64,000 bases of DNA from the NCBI RefSeq assembly GCF_904849725.1, contig NC_058522.1, forward strand, positions 435,579,529 through 435,643,528, in the 5' to 3' direction. Position numbers and translations under genes: made by a program. The stretch comes from Hordeum vulgare subsp. vulgare (Eukaryota; Streptophyta; Magnoliopsida; Poales; Poaceae). Below, one piece after another: positions 46,366-63,250 of this stretch (the first letter of the stretch is position 1; the number at the start of each line of letters is the position of its first letter). The notes beneath the pieces are model-generated. The model worked only from the letters and a program-made list of their open reading frames with translations, was not told the DNA's origin and ran no database searches.

Positions 46366-48828
46366 CTAAGTCTACCCAAACTAGACACATCCATCTTCCT
46401 CCAATGGTGGTAAAACCAAAGCAATGGAGACCAAAGCTCTCATACTAATTATGGGATCTCGAAGATGCGTCTAGAGTGGGTATGAATTGCCTACTCGACA
46501 AAATAAAAACCTAAGCTTTTTCCCAATTTAATGGTTGTAAAGTTTTAGCAATTCTATCGAGTCTAGCACACCCTACCCATGCATGTCTATGAGTATAGAA
46601 GAAGAAGGTAAAGGCATGCAAGTGCAAGTAAGAAGTATAGATAGGAAGATGAAACACAATGAAGGCTCAGAGATTTTTGGCGTGGTTTGGAGGGTGGTGC
46701 TATCGTACGTCCATATTTATGGAGACTTCAATCCATGGAGGGTAACAACTACGCGAGTCCATGGAGTGTTCCAGCCACAAGGGGTCCACGAAGAAGCAAC
46801 CTAATCCATCATGGCTTGCATCTACGAAGGACTAGCCTCACTCGGGGTAGATCTTCACGAAGTAGGCGATCTCCTTTCCCTTACAAACTTCTTGGTTCAA
46901 CTCCACACGATTTTGAGGCTCTCAAGCAATACCTAACCAATATAGAAGACACCATGCTCCAAAAAGTAATAAATGTGGTATGGATGATGAACTCCTTGCT
47001 CTAGTTCTTCAAAAGATAGTTTCCTCAACACTAAATCACTCTCTCACACAATTTGGCTTGGTAGAAGAGATTGATTTGGGTGGAAAGCAACTTGGGGAGG
47101 CTAGAAATCAAGATTCATATGGTTGGTGTAGAAGATCTTGATCTCAACAAATGAGTAGATGGTTCTCTCTCAGAAAATGAATGGTGGATGTGTTTGCTTG
47201 TTCTGAGTGCTCTCTCTAAGAAATAGAGGGAGGTGGAGGGGCATATATAGCCATCTCCAAAAATCTAACCGTTACAACATTGTTTCCCAACTCGGTGGGA
47301 CCGAAGTAAAAACTCGGTTGCACAAACTAGTGCAAAACGATCACTTTTTGGTTCTCGGTGAGACCGATATAAAGCACGTCGGTGAGACTGATTCAATTGA
47401 TCTAGGTGAGACCGCTCAGCAAAACTCAGAATTTCCGATTTTATGCAAATGGGCAACAACAAGTTGGTCATTGCTTTTCAGCTATACCGAAGCGAATCTC
47501 GGTTGTAACGATTTGCTAGGGTTTTGGTTGGGTTCTTTATAAGGAAAACTCGATGTGGCCGATGTGGTAATTGTTGGTGGCACCGAATTTGATCTTGAGG
47601 GTTTTGGACAGAATGTTCTGTGGGAGAAATGTTGAGGTTTTTGGTGGCTAATCTCGAAGTACTTTAGCAACAAGATCATCATAGATACCTCATCCACTTT
47701 TAATAGTATTTTCTTTTCTATGGACTCAAATGTGATTTTTCACTTAAATATAAAATATAGAGTCTTGAAGCTTGAAGATTTTGTCAAACATGTTCCTTTC
47801 CTTCTTGTGGATCCTCCTCACAATTCCTAACCACTGCAATCTTTGGACTCAAGCTGATACAAACTAGGTAGAACTATTAGTCTAAGATATAATGTATGTT
47901 GTCATGAATTATCAAAACCATAAAGGGGAAGTATGTGCTTTCATATAGGTCCACAAAAGTCAGATATTCCGGCGTAGACAACCAAATTAGTGGCAAAACA
48001 AATGAACATTTGAGTGCTCTTACTCACATGGGATGTAGATGTATTTATCTCGAATTTATCAATGGTTCCCACACTTGATCCATGGCGTGTCAAGAACGAC
48101 ACACCTATCACTCAAAACTGATAAATCGTTGATGAAAATTCGACGTGTTGTCTTCTTTGTTCCTTTTAACTTCGGGGGTCGCCGACCAACCATATGTTTC
48201 TTTTCCATAGGTGTGAAGGAAACATGCTCGAAACGTAGTTAGTTGTCTAACCTCTATTGCCATTAACACCAAAACACTTATTAGGGGCGGAAGTCATTTC
48301 AGGAAGCCATGGCGCGGTGTGACGGGTGAACTCGACCACACGTTTCCTCAGAGCATGCACCTTGACGACATGGTGGTTGTGTTGATATCGCTCGAGGGAG
48401 ATGCAACGACGAGATGTAGGACCTGTAAGGGAGATAGAATCACAGGGAAGAGGAGAGCTCGGGACCTCTTCGCACCGCAACTACAATAACCGTTGTGTCT
48501 AAGCTTTGTCGTTGTCGCCACCTCCTCCGGGAGCTGATACTGCTAATCTCGCTTGACTCTGCTGCCACTCCCAAACTTTTCCTCTCAGAGCTGCCGACCA
48601 TCACTGCTCTTTGCCGCTGGAGGAGGGTGACTGGGTGAGGGTGAAGAACTAAGGGGAAAAGATGAGAAGTGCGGCTAAGTGTGAGAGGAAAAAGAAGAAC
48701 AATTGAATGATGCATAATTTAACAATTTTGCATCGAAAAATAAATTGGGACCAGTGCTCGTTTTATTCCAATTGTGAATGTTTTACACAACCAAACAACA
48801 AAATTGACATTGAAACTAGATTTGTGGC
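46366..48828. other. intergenic sequence, probably transposon-derived; no gene supported
   Basis: Around 47285-47420 the motif ctcggtg(g/a)gaccga occurs several times (about 47290, 47354, 47379 and 47404 with variants). Similar reiterated motifs are common in repetitive Triticeae DNA and I suspect a DNA-transposon remnant, but no terminal inverted repeats were found. The GC-richer block at 48260-48720 shows short minus-strand frames without recognisable domains. Confidence 0.4.
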
Positions 48829-49035
48829 CCAGTTCCTTTATCCGATTCTCCCAAAATCTTGAGAATCAATCCTCCATCCAGTTTTCCCCAAAATCTTGAG
48901 CCTATATGTTTTGACAATCCTAACTATTTACATCATAACTAGCTAGGATTTAAAAAAACATGGGTTCAAGATTTTGGGGGTATTTCGGGGAGGTCCAATT
49001 CTTAAGATTGTGGGAAAATCGGTCGAAAGAACTGG
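48829..49035. mobile_element. MITE-like inverted-repeat element
   Basis: The left arm ccagttcctttatccgattc (48829 on) pairs with the reverse complement of the right arm ending agaactgg at 49035 (ccagttctttcgaccgattt). The similarity continues through cccaaaatcttgagaat versus cccacaatcttaagaat, so the arms are about 40 bp long with substitutions. Total length is 207 bp with no coding capacity. No convincing target duplication flanks it, so the superfamily is unassigned. Confidence 0.6.
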
Positions 49036-50525
49036 ATGAACAATAATACGTGCAAACACTGCAACCAAGCCTTTCAATGTCTACATCCAAACAGTGTCTT
49101 AGGAAAGCTCACGTGTTAATAATTTCAGTATATCTACCAAGCACACTTCATATTCAAATTTGACTACGAATTAACAATCATACCCGCAAACCGCCATATA
49201 AATGCAAAAGAGAAACAAGAGAGTGTAATAGCGAGCGTGAATTCACGAAGTAATTTCGCCTTGGCTTTTTTGTTAGCAAGTTTAGTTATCCGAGGATGAC
49301 AACTTTAGCTGTGAAGCATGTCAACTTTCTGTTTGGATGGTAAGTTTTAGTTTTTAACTTCTTTTTTTGACAATTTTAATTGTAAAAACGTCTGGCAGTT
49401 ATTATTTGGGTTTTAAAAAAAGATGACACACAGAGCGACCAATATCCACATCATATTTCACCGCACAAAAGCATTTTCATTTTTTGAGGGAATTTGTCCA
49501 ACGAAATTAAGATTCTTCTTAGAATATTTTTGTTGTAGTTGCAAACTTTGTGCAGGAAATAAGACGGCCGAAAACTCCAGAAGAGCACATGGGCTGCTAG
49601 TGGGCCCACCTCATGTATGTGGCTGTGGCAGGAGACAAAGCACAATCCTGCCCCAGGACCCACAGTCCATAGAGACAGAGAGCAGCACACGTGAGCGCTG
49701 GCAGGCACAATGCTCGCTCCATCGTCCGGGACGGACACTGGACGCGAAACGGATCAAACGGGTCCTCCCCTCCCCTCCCCTCCCCACACGAGCAAGCAAC
49801 AACCCAAGCACACGGGCAGCAGCCCGAGGAGCCCAATCGTACGCTGCACCACGCCTCCAGGGGCAGATCCGATGGCGATCAACGACGCCATCAATACATA
49901 CATACGTCCTCCACCCAGCCAGAAAACCAAGACCAAGGCCCAAACCAAAACAAAAAGCAGCAAGCATCCATCCGATCGGGCAACGCAAAAGAAAGAAAGA
50001 AAGAAAGAAATTCCCCAATCCCATTCCCCGAAATCCCGTCTAGTCTAGTCTAATCTTTTAAGTTTTCTGTTTTTCCTCCCCGTCGCCCCAGCAGTAATGA
50101 GGAGGACGAGGCAGCGGCCGCAGCGAAAACGAAAAGCGCCAAGGCCAAGGCCGAGAGAACAACAACATCAGCGCACCAGGCAGCAGCAGCAGCATCATCG
50201 ACGGAGGAGGAAGCGCAGGATAGACAGATGCGCGAGCAAAGCACAAAATAATCCATCCATCCATCCATCCATACCAAAGGGATAGAGAAAGAAAGAAAGG
50301 AAAAAGTCCCCACTGCCCGAGCCGTCAAAATCCAATCTTTGACGGGGGACGGACGCCTCGCCCTCCCCATCCAGTACTGTTCTCCCCCTCCGGTTTGTTT
50401 TTTGTTTGCGGCTCCGCGATAATTATTATTCGCAGGCAGGCAGACCCCGGTTGGTGGTTTGCTGCTAATCGCTGCTGCCTAATCCGCGAATCTCCGCGTG
50501 ATTCTCATCCCCGGTTTGGTCGGCT

Positions 50526-50557
<32 letters not shown>

Positions 50558-50600
50558 GGATTCATTCGTTGGTTGGTTCGTTCATCGGGTCGGGGATGGG
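49036..50600. promoter_or_regulatory. upstream region of the ARID gene with many simple repeats
   Basis: The sequence turns from AT-rich to GC-rich after about 49560. Simple repeats include (tcccc)n at 49764-49786, (gaaa)n at 49988-50010, (atcc)n at 50251-50272, (gaaa)n at 50286-50302 and (cttt)n at 50529-50558. Such pyrimidine and purine tracts are common in plant core promoters and leaders. No transcription start or clear TATA box can be placed. The long plus-strand frame at 49423-50043 is low-complexity and not taken as a gene. Confidence 0.45.
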
Positions 50601-50639
50601 CGGGGGCTGCTGCTGGGTTGGGCTCGCGTCCAATTCCCC

Positions 50640-50915
50640 ACCACAGCCAGCACAAGTACGCCTCTTTTTTATTGTTCCAGGAGTGGGATTTGCCTTTGCG
50701 CTGTGAGAGGAGCTATTTCCGCGATTCTCATTAGGGCTCTCTCCCTCCTCCGTCTTCGTCTTCGTCTTCGTCTTCTCCCCCACGCTTTACTCTTTCGCTA
50801 TCCTCCCTTTGCGCGCCCCGAATCCAATCCTCCCCCCACCTCCGCCGCTCCCCGTCCGGATCCGGTTTCGCCCGTCCCGCCGGCCCCCGATTCGGCCGCC
50901 AAAATCCGCGTCCAG
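50640..50915 (+). other. ARID4: 5' untranslated exon of the ARID gene (start uncertain)
   Basis: The exon ends at a consensus donor, cgtccag|gtatg (50915/50916). The intron closes at gttgcag|gggttcc (51022/51023), 68 bases before the start codon. It contains (ttcgtc)n at 50751-50775. A 36-codon upstream ORF starting at 50595 would be included if transcription begins earlier. The left limit is a guess. Confidence 0.5.
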
Positions 50916-51090
50916 GTATGTTTCTCGCGCCGATTCGAGGGTTCCTGCCTCAGATTTGGTCGGATTTTTCGGGGGGATTTCTGGCCTGATGATCCCTCCC
51001 CCCTTGTGTTTCGCGGTTGCAGGGGTTCCATGAAGTGACGCCCTGCCGAGGTGAATTTCCGCGTCTTCCTCGCAGTTTTTGCCTGCGGCC

Positions 51091-54000
51091 ATGTCGCAAA
51101 TCCAGAGCTTGTCAAGGAGCTGCGTGCTGCTCGCGGTGCTCTGCGGCAAGCACGCCGATAAGCAGCAGCGCACCCCGCCGGGGAGGTCGGGGCCGGAGGC
51201 GAAGCGGCTGCGGCCGTCCTATCCGTTTCCTGAGCTCAGCTCAGCGGGGAGGCTGGAGGTCAGTTACCAGTGCCCTCACCTTGTTGTGCCTGGATTTTAC
51301 TCGTTTGCTCATGGTAGAGGGCTTTTGGGTGCAGGTGCACACGCTGGTCAATCCAACGCCGGAGCAGTTCCTCGAGGCGCAGCGGGTCGTGCAACCCAAC
51401 TTCTTCTACATCCAAGGCCAGCAGCTGGAAGACGAGGAGATTGGTTCGCTCGTCTGGGGGGACGCCGACATGTCTGACCCGCAGTCGTTTGTCTGTCTCA
51501 TCAGCCCGCCGTTCCCCACCATTGTAAGCGCACAAATTTCTCTCAACTATCTATTCCTTGGCTGAGTGGTGGAGGCAAGTTCAAGTTGCAGTGCTATTGG
51601 CTGTTGATGGAATTGAGTTCCTAGTTGCATGATACCCGCTGACATGTTTTTGAGTCAGCATTCTAGTTCCATAGCTGCAATCAGCATGTTTGACTGCAGC
51701 TGCTGTATGAATCTGAAGAAACTTGTCCAAGTATGTCTGTTTATTTTGTCGCAATAAGACGGTTTGTCTAAGACTGCCAATACCAATAGGGTAGCTAATG
51801 TCTTCTCCATTTCATTGCATGATGTACATATTAGCTATTACGTTCTCACAGACAGATTTCCTCTCCATACAGCATTTTGGATTTTCTTTGCCTTGTGCTA
51901 CTGGAGTCTGTATCAGATTCTATTGGTTCTTTTTGTCCGTGTGTGGGTGATGCTAACGCTGTGGCTTGGTTATAACACAGGTCTATCTGGAGGTTCCTAT
52001 TGGTGAAAAACTTGCCCAAGCAGTTCACTCAAAGGTAGACACATTATTCTTTGCAACATTTTGCCCAAGCAACTAGAGTCCTATTGTCCATTTCTCAGAG
52101 TGTAGTTGGAAAGGTGGCTGCACACAGAAGTATCTAGTAATCTGTCTTAAGTTTCACAAAAGAAAATTACTCTATTTTAGTCATTATATAATATTGTAGT
52201 TTGCTACACAATCATTGATGCTGATTATTTCATTTCAGGGTATTCCATACGTAATATACTGGAGAAATTCATTTTCATCTTATGCGGCATCCCATTTTCG
52301 CAATGCATTGTTTTCGGTAGTTCAAAGGTACCATCACCCCCTTTTCACCTTTCATTAGCATCATCATATATCAATGACATGTAACACTCTGGTTATGCTT
52401 GGATGTAGTTCGGTGAGCCATACTTGGGATTCCTTTCAGCTTGCTCATGCATCGTTTCGACTATACTGTGTAAGAAACAATCATGTTCAAAGTGTTAAGC
52501 TCGGGCCTCGACTACTTGGGGATGCTCCAAAGGTCAATGTCGTCATTCCCGAGAATGAAATGGCTGAGGAAGAAGGTTCTTCTTCTGAAGTGTCCCCAGC
52601 CATAAAGATATATGATGATGACATCAACATGAAATTTCTTCTTTGTGGAGTACCAAGCGCGCTGGTAAGCTTTGATATATTATATGAATTATCCACATCT
52701 CTTGCATCTTATATTGTTTGTTACTCAATTCAACTGCCTCCTAATGTCTTCTCTTTTTTTGTGCAGGACTCTTGTTTGCTGGGCTCATTAGAAGATGGTC
52801 TGAATGCTCTTCTAAATATCGAAGTATGGATTAAAGCATTGTAGTTCAACAATACTTCTTGTGCTCCATGTCCTTCTATGTCTGGTCTCGAATGAACATG
52901 ATTTCTCAGTCATGGAACAAATGTTAAACTGTTTGCTAAAGGGAAAAAAATGTGGTATAATGATTCTAACAACAACCTTCATTTAGACAATCTATAAGAA
53001 ATCTTGTTTACAGAAGTATAATCTTACATGTTATATGTTGGCAAGTTTGTTTTCTCAGTCACATGGATGTTATCACATTTATGCTCTTGTTTCAATAGCG
53101 AGAAGAGGCTGCACTTCTCATTGGACAATAAGCAAGCATCACATAAAATTAAAATCCATCATGATGTGCGGCACTAAACACTGCACATAAATGAAATACT
53201 AGATACACAGATTGAGTTCACTCAGTTTATACACAAAACAAGAAGACTAGTAAGAAAATGCATCCTTTTGTCTTATATGTGAAGCGACAAAACCAGATTA
53301 CATTTTGTTGTTATGATGGATGCACATCCAAAAACACTGTACTATTTAGCTATTTCTTTTACTATATTGTCGGTAAGCACATGGGTACACAAATAAAACA
53401 AGGGACCCCGTAACACAAATGTGCCAATGTTAGATGCTCCAGGATTTGTTCAGCTAATTCTTATCTATCAATCTCTGTACCACTTTTGTTTGTTTCATTA
53501 TACTTTTCATATGTAACGTTTGATTCTGTTTTGGGCAGATTCGTGGGAGTAAACTTCAGAATCGAATCAGGTGTGTTGATTTTCTGTCTGTTGGGGTTGC
53601 GAATTCTTACCTGATAACCTTCCTGTAGAGTGATGAATCAAGTTTATTTACTATACATTTTGCATCCTCAGCTAGCACCTAACTATTGTTACCTACTCTT
53701 GATGAAAGAGATGGAGAGGGCTAGAAATAGATTGTTGTTTCATATAAAAGAACCAGTGAGCCTTTGTTGGTAGAGTTGCTAACTAAAAGTACATCGTCAC
53801 CCCGTGCAAGAAGTCTTTCCATCTACAGTTTCTTTTCTGCTCCCAACTTTATCTTCATCAGAGATTCTTTACGGGTAAAGCAGAAACTGATCGGGTGTTC
53901 TCATATGTGACAGTGCTTCTCCACCGCCTCTTGAAGCAGCATCTGTACCACGTGGAATGGTTACCATGCGTTGCGATATGACTACTTGCAGTTCTTCTCA

Positions 54001-56412
54001 TGTGTCACTTCTTGTTTCTGGGAGTGCACAAACTTGTTTTGATGACCAGGTACAGATTAGCCCATACTTGAGACCTTTCTGACTTGACCGCATGAAGTAA
54101 TACCTTTCTGGCTTGACCACATGAAGTAATATGGTGCTTACTATATCTGCAGCTTCTAGAAAGCCACATAAAAAATGAACTCATCGAGAAGAGCCAGCTA
54201 GTCCGTGCACTACCGAACAGTGAGGATAAGCTATCATCGACTGAGCCTTTCACTTCTATGTCCACAGCTTGTGGGGCTTCTACCTTTGAAGTCTGGATGA
54301 CCCTTCCTAAGTGGGCAGCACAGGTTGGTTTAATAGATTGAATGCAACAGATATGCAACAAATTAGAATTTCAGGGTGTGCTGATGTGTGTATCATTGCC
54401 ATCGCTTGGTTACTTCTATTCGCATTGTTTATGCATGTCATTCAGTTCAGCTACTTCTAATGCTCCTATTATGAAGACTCATCATGACCTTTTTTTTATG
54501 CATCAAACCTGAGTTGCTACATATGAATCAATTTTTTATATCTGTCTGAACAATATTCTCTGGATATTTAGGTTTTGAAGCATCTAGCACCAGAAATTTC
54601 ATACAGGAGCCTAGTTGCACTTGGAGTTGGTTGTATAAATGCTACTCCTGTTGCTTCATTCGATAGGCAAGATGCAGACCGCCTTCTTTTCTTTTGCACC
54701 GGCCAACAGAAAGATTTAGCCGGTGAAAGTGGCCCATATTTTCATCTGCCAAGATGGTCAGCCTCCCTTGCCAAGGACAGAGCAAAGACGGGTTCGGAAT
54801 CAAAATCTAACTTGTTAGGTGTGAATGGAACTTTAGAGGACAGGAAAGCTCCAGTTGAAGGACCTTCCTCTTTGACACCCTTTAAGGGAAAATTGAAGCC
54901 TGCAACTATGAGACCTATTCCTCACTCTCGACAGCAGCAAATGCATCCTTTTATGGGTTTCCCTGAAGCTAACGTTCACGAAACTAGTCAGGCCAAGCCA
55001 AACTTGCCATCTGCTCCACCTGTTAAGCATAGTTCAGCACCTGCTTCTACAGCAGCGCATAGGAAATCAACTTCAGGGCCATCTCATGCTCAATCGATCA
55101 TTCAGCTGAATCCTCTTCCAATGAAGAAACATGGGTGTGATCGGTTGCCTATCCAAGTGTGCTCTGAGGTATGCTTCTTTGAGCTTGATGAGGACGAAAT
55201 CTCTCTAGACTAAGACACTACACCAAGCTAGAATAATGGGTATGTTCGTTGATCTTTTGCAGGAGGACTTTTTGAAGGATGTGATGCAATTTTTAATTCA
55301 GAGGGGCCACCATCGACTCGTTCCTCATGGAGGTCTAGCTGAATTTCCTGATGCAGTCCTTAATGCAAAACGCCTTGATCTCTATAACTTGTACAAAGAG
55401 GTAATTCTGCACTTTTGCTGGTTTACAGTGTTATTCTAATGATTAGAGAGGTATAAATAAATGTACATTTTGTTAATACATTGTTCCCTAACAAAGGTTT
55501 TGTTTTTCAGGTGGTGTCCAGGGGTGGCTTTTATGTGGGCAATGGTATAAACTGGAAGGGCCAAGTCTTTTCAAAGATGCGAAACCATACCGTAACAAAT
55601 AGAATGACCGTACGTATCCACTATTCACTTCGCTTAGAATTATTAATTTTTGTTAATACCCTTTAGCTATCAATGCTGAGGAACTAAGGGAACTACCTGG
55701 GTGCCTGGACCATTTGAAGAAGCATTTTTCCAATTCAATTTGGAACATGTGCTAGTTTACTTTTGATCTGGTCTCAATGATAACATATTAATTACTATCT
55801 TCATTTTCTCTGAAATTTCATGACTACTTCCATTAGCTCCCTTCTTAGCAAGTTTACTGCTGCTGGTCGAGCGAAATGCTGAACGTGTTCTAATTTTGCA
55901 CTTGCCTGTATATATTTAGGGTGTCGGGAACACACTGAAAAGACACTACGAGACCTACTTGCTGGAATATGAGCTATCGCACGACGATGTGGATGGGGAG
56001 TGCTGTTTGCTTTGTCACAGGTTCGACCATTTCTGTCATAATGGTTGCTTTGGATTTCAAGTTCGTCACTGCAAAACCCAACACCTTTCTATTTGATAAA
56101 ATTGCAGTAGCGCTCCTGGAGATTGGGTGAACTGTGGTTTATGCGGCGAATGGGCTCATTTCGGCTGTGATAGACGGCAAGGGCTGGGCACTTTCAAGGT
56201 AAAAACCTGTCTTCTATGATCCCCACCCCCCTCTCCACGATAACTCGTCTAACGATCGGTCTTCTTCCTTGCAGGATTACGCGAAGACAGATGGGTTGGA
56301 ATACATCTGCCCCCATTGTAGTATAGCGAATTACAAGAAGAAGCCTCCTCCGCCCCAGAAAGTAACCAACGGGTTTGCGAATACCGTGCTGCCTTTATCA
56401 CGGAATGTTTAA
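51091..56412 (+). CDS. ARID4: ARID and PHD-finger domain protein (plant ARID4 type)
   Basis: Fifteen coding exons join in frame to 771 residues: 51091-51258, 51335-51523, 51981-52034, 52239-52327, 52409-52664, 52767-52823, 53539-53570, 53914-54049, 54153-54323, 54572-55168, 55263-55400, 55511-55609, 55920-56020, 56108-56198, 56275-56412. All introns are GT-AG. The start ATG has good context (gcggccATGtcg). The ARID fold, a DNA-binding helix bundle of chromatin proteins, covers about residues 585-695 (EDFLKDVMQFLIQRG, LYNLYKEVVSRGGFYVG). A PHD zinc finger follows at about 690-742 (CLLC, CGLCGEWAHFGC, CPHC) and probably reads histone tails. The N-terminal 570 residues have no domain I recognise; the part from 415 to 575 is Ser/Pro-rich and likely disordered. 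This architecture and length fit Arabidopsis At3g43240-type ARID4 (about 750 residues). A nuclear role is inferred from the domains. Nothing suggests decay. Confidence 0.92.
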
Positions 56413-57107
56413 TCCTCTTTCTTTTCTTCCTTTTCTGTTCTTCGCCTCTCCGCCCTAGGATTCGGGGAGATGAGCCGGTGGTTAGGGTATAGGCCTGATA
56501 GAGACGGGGAAGGCTTTTGTAGTGTTGATCTGTATTATCATCCCATTAATTTGGTTCAGTGTAGGAGCTTAAGTCTTTGATAGCATGTAACAACCGACAA
56601 CACAGGGAGGCTACTTACTGCAGTAGTTGGCCAGATTCAGTGTAAGCACCTGTTGATATAAGTTAATCTGTATCCCCGGTTTCCGTCGCCAGTTTGCCTG
56701 TCTTACTACTGTCTGACCTCTGCCTACTCTACTTTCTGAATTCTTAAATTTGAATTCTTCAAACATTCGATGGAGTCATCCAACGCCGTTGCAAATCGAG
56801 CTGTTAGTTTTGCTGCAGAGCGTACATTGACCTCAGTTTTGTTGCACAATAATTATCCATTGAAATGATGTTTGATCAGACGCATGAGTATCCAGATCCC
56901 TAGCAAACTCATAAGAGAGTACCAGAAGAGCAAAGTGTGAGACTACTAATACATATTCCTGGGTGCTACTTTGGCACAACACAAAGTTATTTTAGAGGGA
57001 GGCACTCACTCAGTACATACATATACCAGATTTGTGCACAAAAAGTATGTTTATCACAACACAAGTTCATAGTTTTACTGGGAGAGAAGAACACACTGCC
57101 CCAAAAG
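56413..57107. other. 3' regions between two convergent genes
   Basis: This 0.7-kb interval holds the 3' untranslated regions of the ARID gene (from 56413) and, on the other strand, of the aminotransferase gene. No canonical AATAAA is seen for the ARID gene. No other feature is apparent. Confidence 0.6.
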
Positions 57108-57113
57108 TTTATT
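57108..57113 (-). terminator. AlaAT: poly(A) signal AATAAA of the aminotransferase gene
   Basis: tttatt on the plus strand is AATAAA on the minus strand, 76 bases after the stop codon, a normal distance for a plant polyadenylation signal. Confidence 0.55.
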
Positions 57114-57188
57114 GGTAGTACAACACAAACATAATTTGCAGGGAGCGAAGAACACAGCGCCACCAGAGTTGAGACCTGCAGATGTGCA

Positions 57189-60975
<3,787 letters not shown>

Positions 60976-61300
60976 GGCGGCGAGAGCGTGGGAGGAAGGA
61001 GGAGAGCTAGCTAAGGTGGCGCAGAGGAGGAGAGTGAGCGATTGTGCTGGCCTGCTGGGTGGCACTTGGCAGAGCCCGGGGTGAAGGGGTGGAGCCTAGG
61101 CGGTGGCGGTGGTGGAAGTGGGAACTGCTTGGCAGGCCGTGGCTGCCACGTCCAGCGTGGGAACAAGCCTCTGAGTCTGGGCCTTCGGCGGCGTGTAAGC
61201 AAGCCGAGAGAGCCGCGCGTCCGTCCGACCTGGGGGCTCGGCTGCCATTCTGAAACAGTATTGTGACAGTGGTATTAAAGGGAGTGGATTAGGAGTGCTC
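60976..61300 (-). promoter_or_regulatory. AlaAT: leader and promoter region of the aminotransferase gene
   Basis: GC-rich sequence directly upstream of the start codon, which has good context (cgccgccATGtcg on the minus strand). No reliable TATA box or start site can be placed. Confidence 0.4.
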
Positions 61301-63248
61301 CACGCCGAGCTTTTCGAAGATGCCATGTGCCTTTCCAAATCTCAAAGCAGTTTTTCTTCCCAAATCTTATCTACCAACGCCGGTCACAGAAGGGAGCCCG
61401 CGGACAATGATACGTGACCCGATTCTTCAACACTTGTTTCAAACTTCTGCCCGTGGTATATAAGCTAATCTCGATATAAATTATGCAAACATGACGGGAA
61501 TTCATACAAATGAACATAAGTTCAAACGTAATTCAAGTTAAAAAACACCTAAACTAATTTGTAGAGGACGATGACCTTCCACGCATGTTTGGGTTGGTCG
61601 GGGGATCTCCATCACCGTATGTGCCGTCACCATCGTCGTCGGAGTGGTCGTTCCAGCATCGAAACGGCATGGGGGACGTCACCCTGCCCCGCCGCCGCCT
61701 GTCACTTCCGGAGGAGCCGCTCGGCTTCCTCCTGCGCCACGCGGACGGCTGCCTCAGCCAACGCCGGTCATGGCCGGTGGTCCCTTTCCTTACCCTTGTC
61801 ATTAGCGGCGGAGCTGCCGCTGAGTGACCACTTCTCGTTGATCTTGGCAAGCTCCCCACCGAGGCAGCGCAATTGTCACGGGACGTCTTCACAATGGTAA
61901 ACGATCGGTCATGGACCCAGGTCTCCGTGAGGTCATGGTCCGCGAGGACCTAGGCCGGTGCCTCGTAGGACTTCTCATACACTGAGCGGTGCGCTGCTCC
62001 CACCGCGTCGCCTCCCTGTCCGCCCTCTCCTCCTTCGACACGATGCTTCGTGAAGATAAGGAGACACCGCCCCTGCGGTCACCGAGGTAGTGGAGGCACC
62101 CTCAAACCTTCACGATTGTCGGGGGCACCTCCTCAATCACGGCCTTGCCATGCTAGACATCGACACGTGGATGCTACGACCACGTTGGCTCCTTCGCACA
62201 ACGTTCGATTGGGACATCGTGGTTGGACATGTGGGGGAGTGGGGGATGCCTGCTCCATCTTGACACGGTGACGAGGCAACAACGCCGATTCCGCCTTGAC
62301 ACGATGGAGCGGGGACGAGGATGCGCTCGACGCGAGACCACGGTACTTGAACGACCACTTGATCATGATCTTCATTGCCCCCCTGGTACTCCTTGTTCAT
62401 CCTCGTCGCCTCCACGAGGAGGCACAATTGTTGTGGCTCCTGCTCCTCTCCTCCTCATCGCTGGAGGATATGATGATATCATCCTTTTGAAGGAGCCGGT
62501 CGATTGTCCTAGATGACAACAGTGGCGACACCATGATCCGGATCAGGAAGGAGATCTGGGTCTACCACCTGTCAATAGTGAGAACCAATACTTCAACATC
62601 ATCGACGACGGTGAGCGAAGAAGGGCGGAGCGACTATGAGCGGAGAGGAGAGGATACATGATGTAGTGTGGTGCGGATGCCATCCGAGCCACGCTTAAAT
62701 ACCTACGTCCGGGTGAATGGACGGTTACCTCGCTTCGATGCGACACACTAGCTAGCTAGAGTATGCTTCTCGGTCGTCGTGTCGGCATCAAAGAAACACC
62801 TCCACTCGTCCAATCACATCTAGACGTCCTTGAGTCACGTCCACTCTGGAGCGGGTTCACCGGCATGAATGCTCGGCAAACGCCACATGCGGAGAGGAGT
62901 TTCGGTGGGATCGCGGTGTCGATGCGTACATGACGGTCATATGAACCCATAACTCCTCCTCACCTTTCTTAGGACTATCAAGTCTTCTTGAATTAGGTCT
63001 ATGGTAGAAGCTTTGAACATAGATCGGGATACAAATCTTTCATTTTACTGAGAAGTGGCACTTGTGACGGATGTGGCAGGAAGAAGTGGCAACTAGAAGT
63101 GTTTGCGTTCGTCTTGCAGGATTTTAGACAAGTGGAGCTCGTGCGGATGATAACCATAAAGATAGATAGATACATCAAGCTTCCTAGCTTTCGCCTTTCT
63201 CAAAATAATGTTGACAACATATTTCTTATCCAAGCTTTAGATGTATAC
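61301..63248. other. intergenic, no gene supported
   Basis: The GC-rich block at 61560-62700 gives overlapping frames on both strands with Arg/Ser-rich, low-complexity translations and no family motif, so none is accepted. It may be a decayed repeat or gene copy. The remainder is AT-rich without features. Confidence 0.4.
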
Positions 63249-63250
63249 TA

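Noticed and set aside
49423..50043. 206-codon plus-strand frame upstream of the ARID gene
   Set aside because: The translation is Arg/Pro/Ser/Lys-rich and spans microsatellites, and equally long frames exist in all other phases there. No domain or splice context supports it.
50556..51565. Long plus-strand frames over the first exons of the ARID gene
   Set aside because: They read through the GT-AG introns and leave the frame that gives the conserved ARID/PHD protein. The ATG at 51091 with splicing explains the region better.
61554..62516. Several overlapping frames of 70-112 codons on both strands
   Set aside because: All are low-complexity Arg/Ser/His-rich translations of GC-rich DNA with no family motif.
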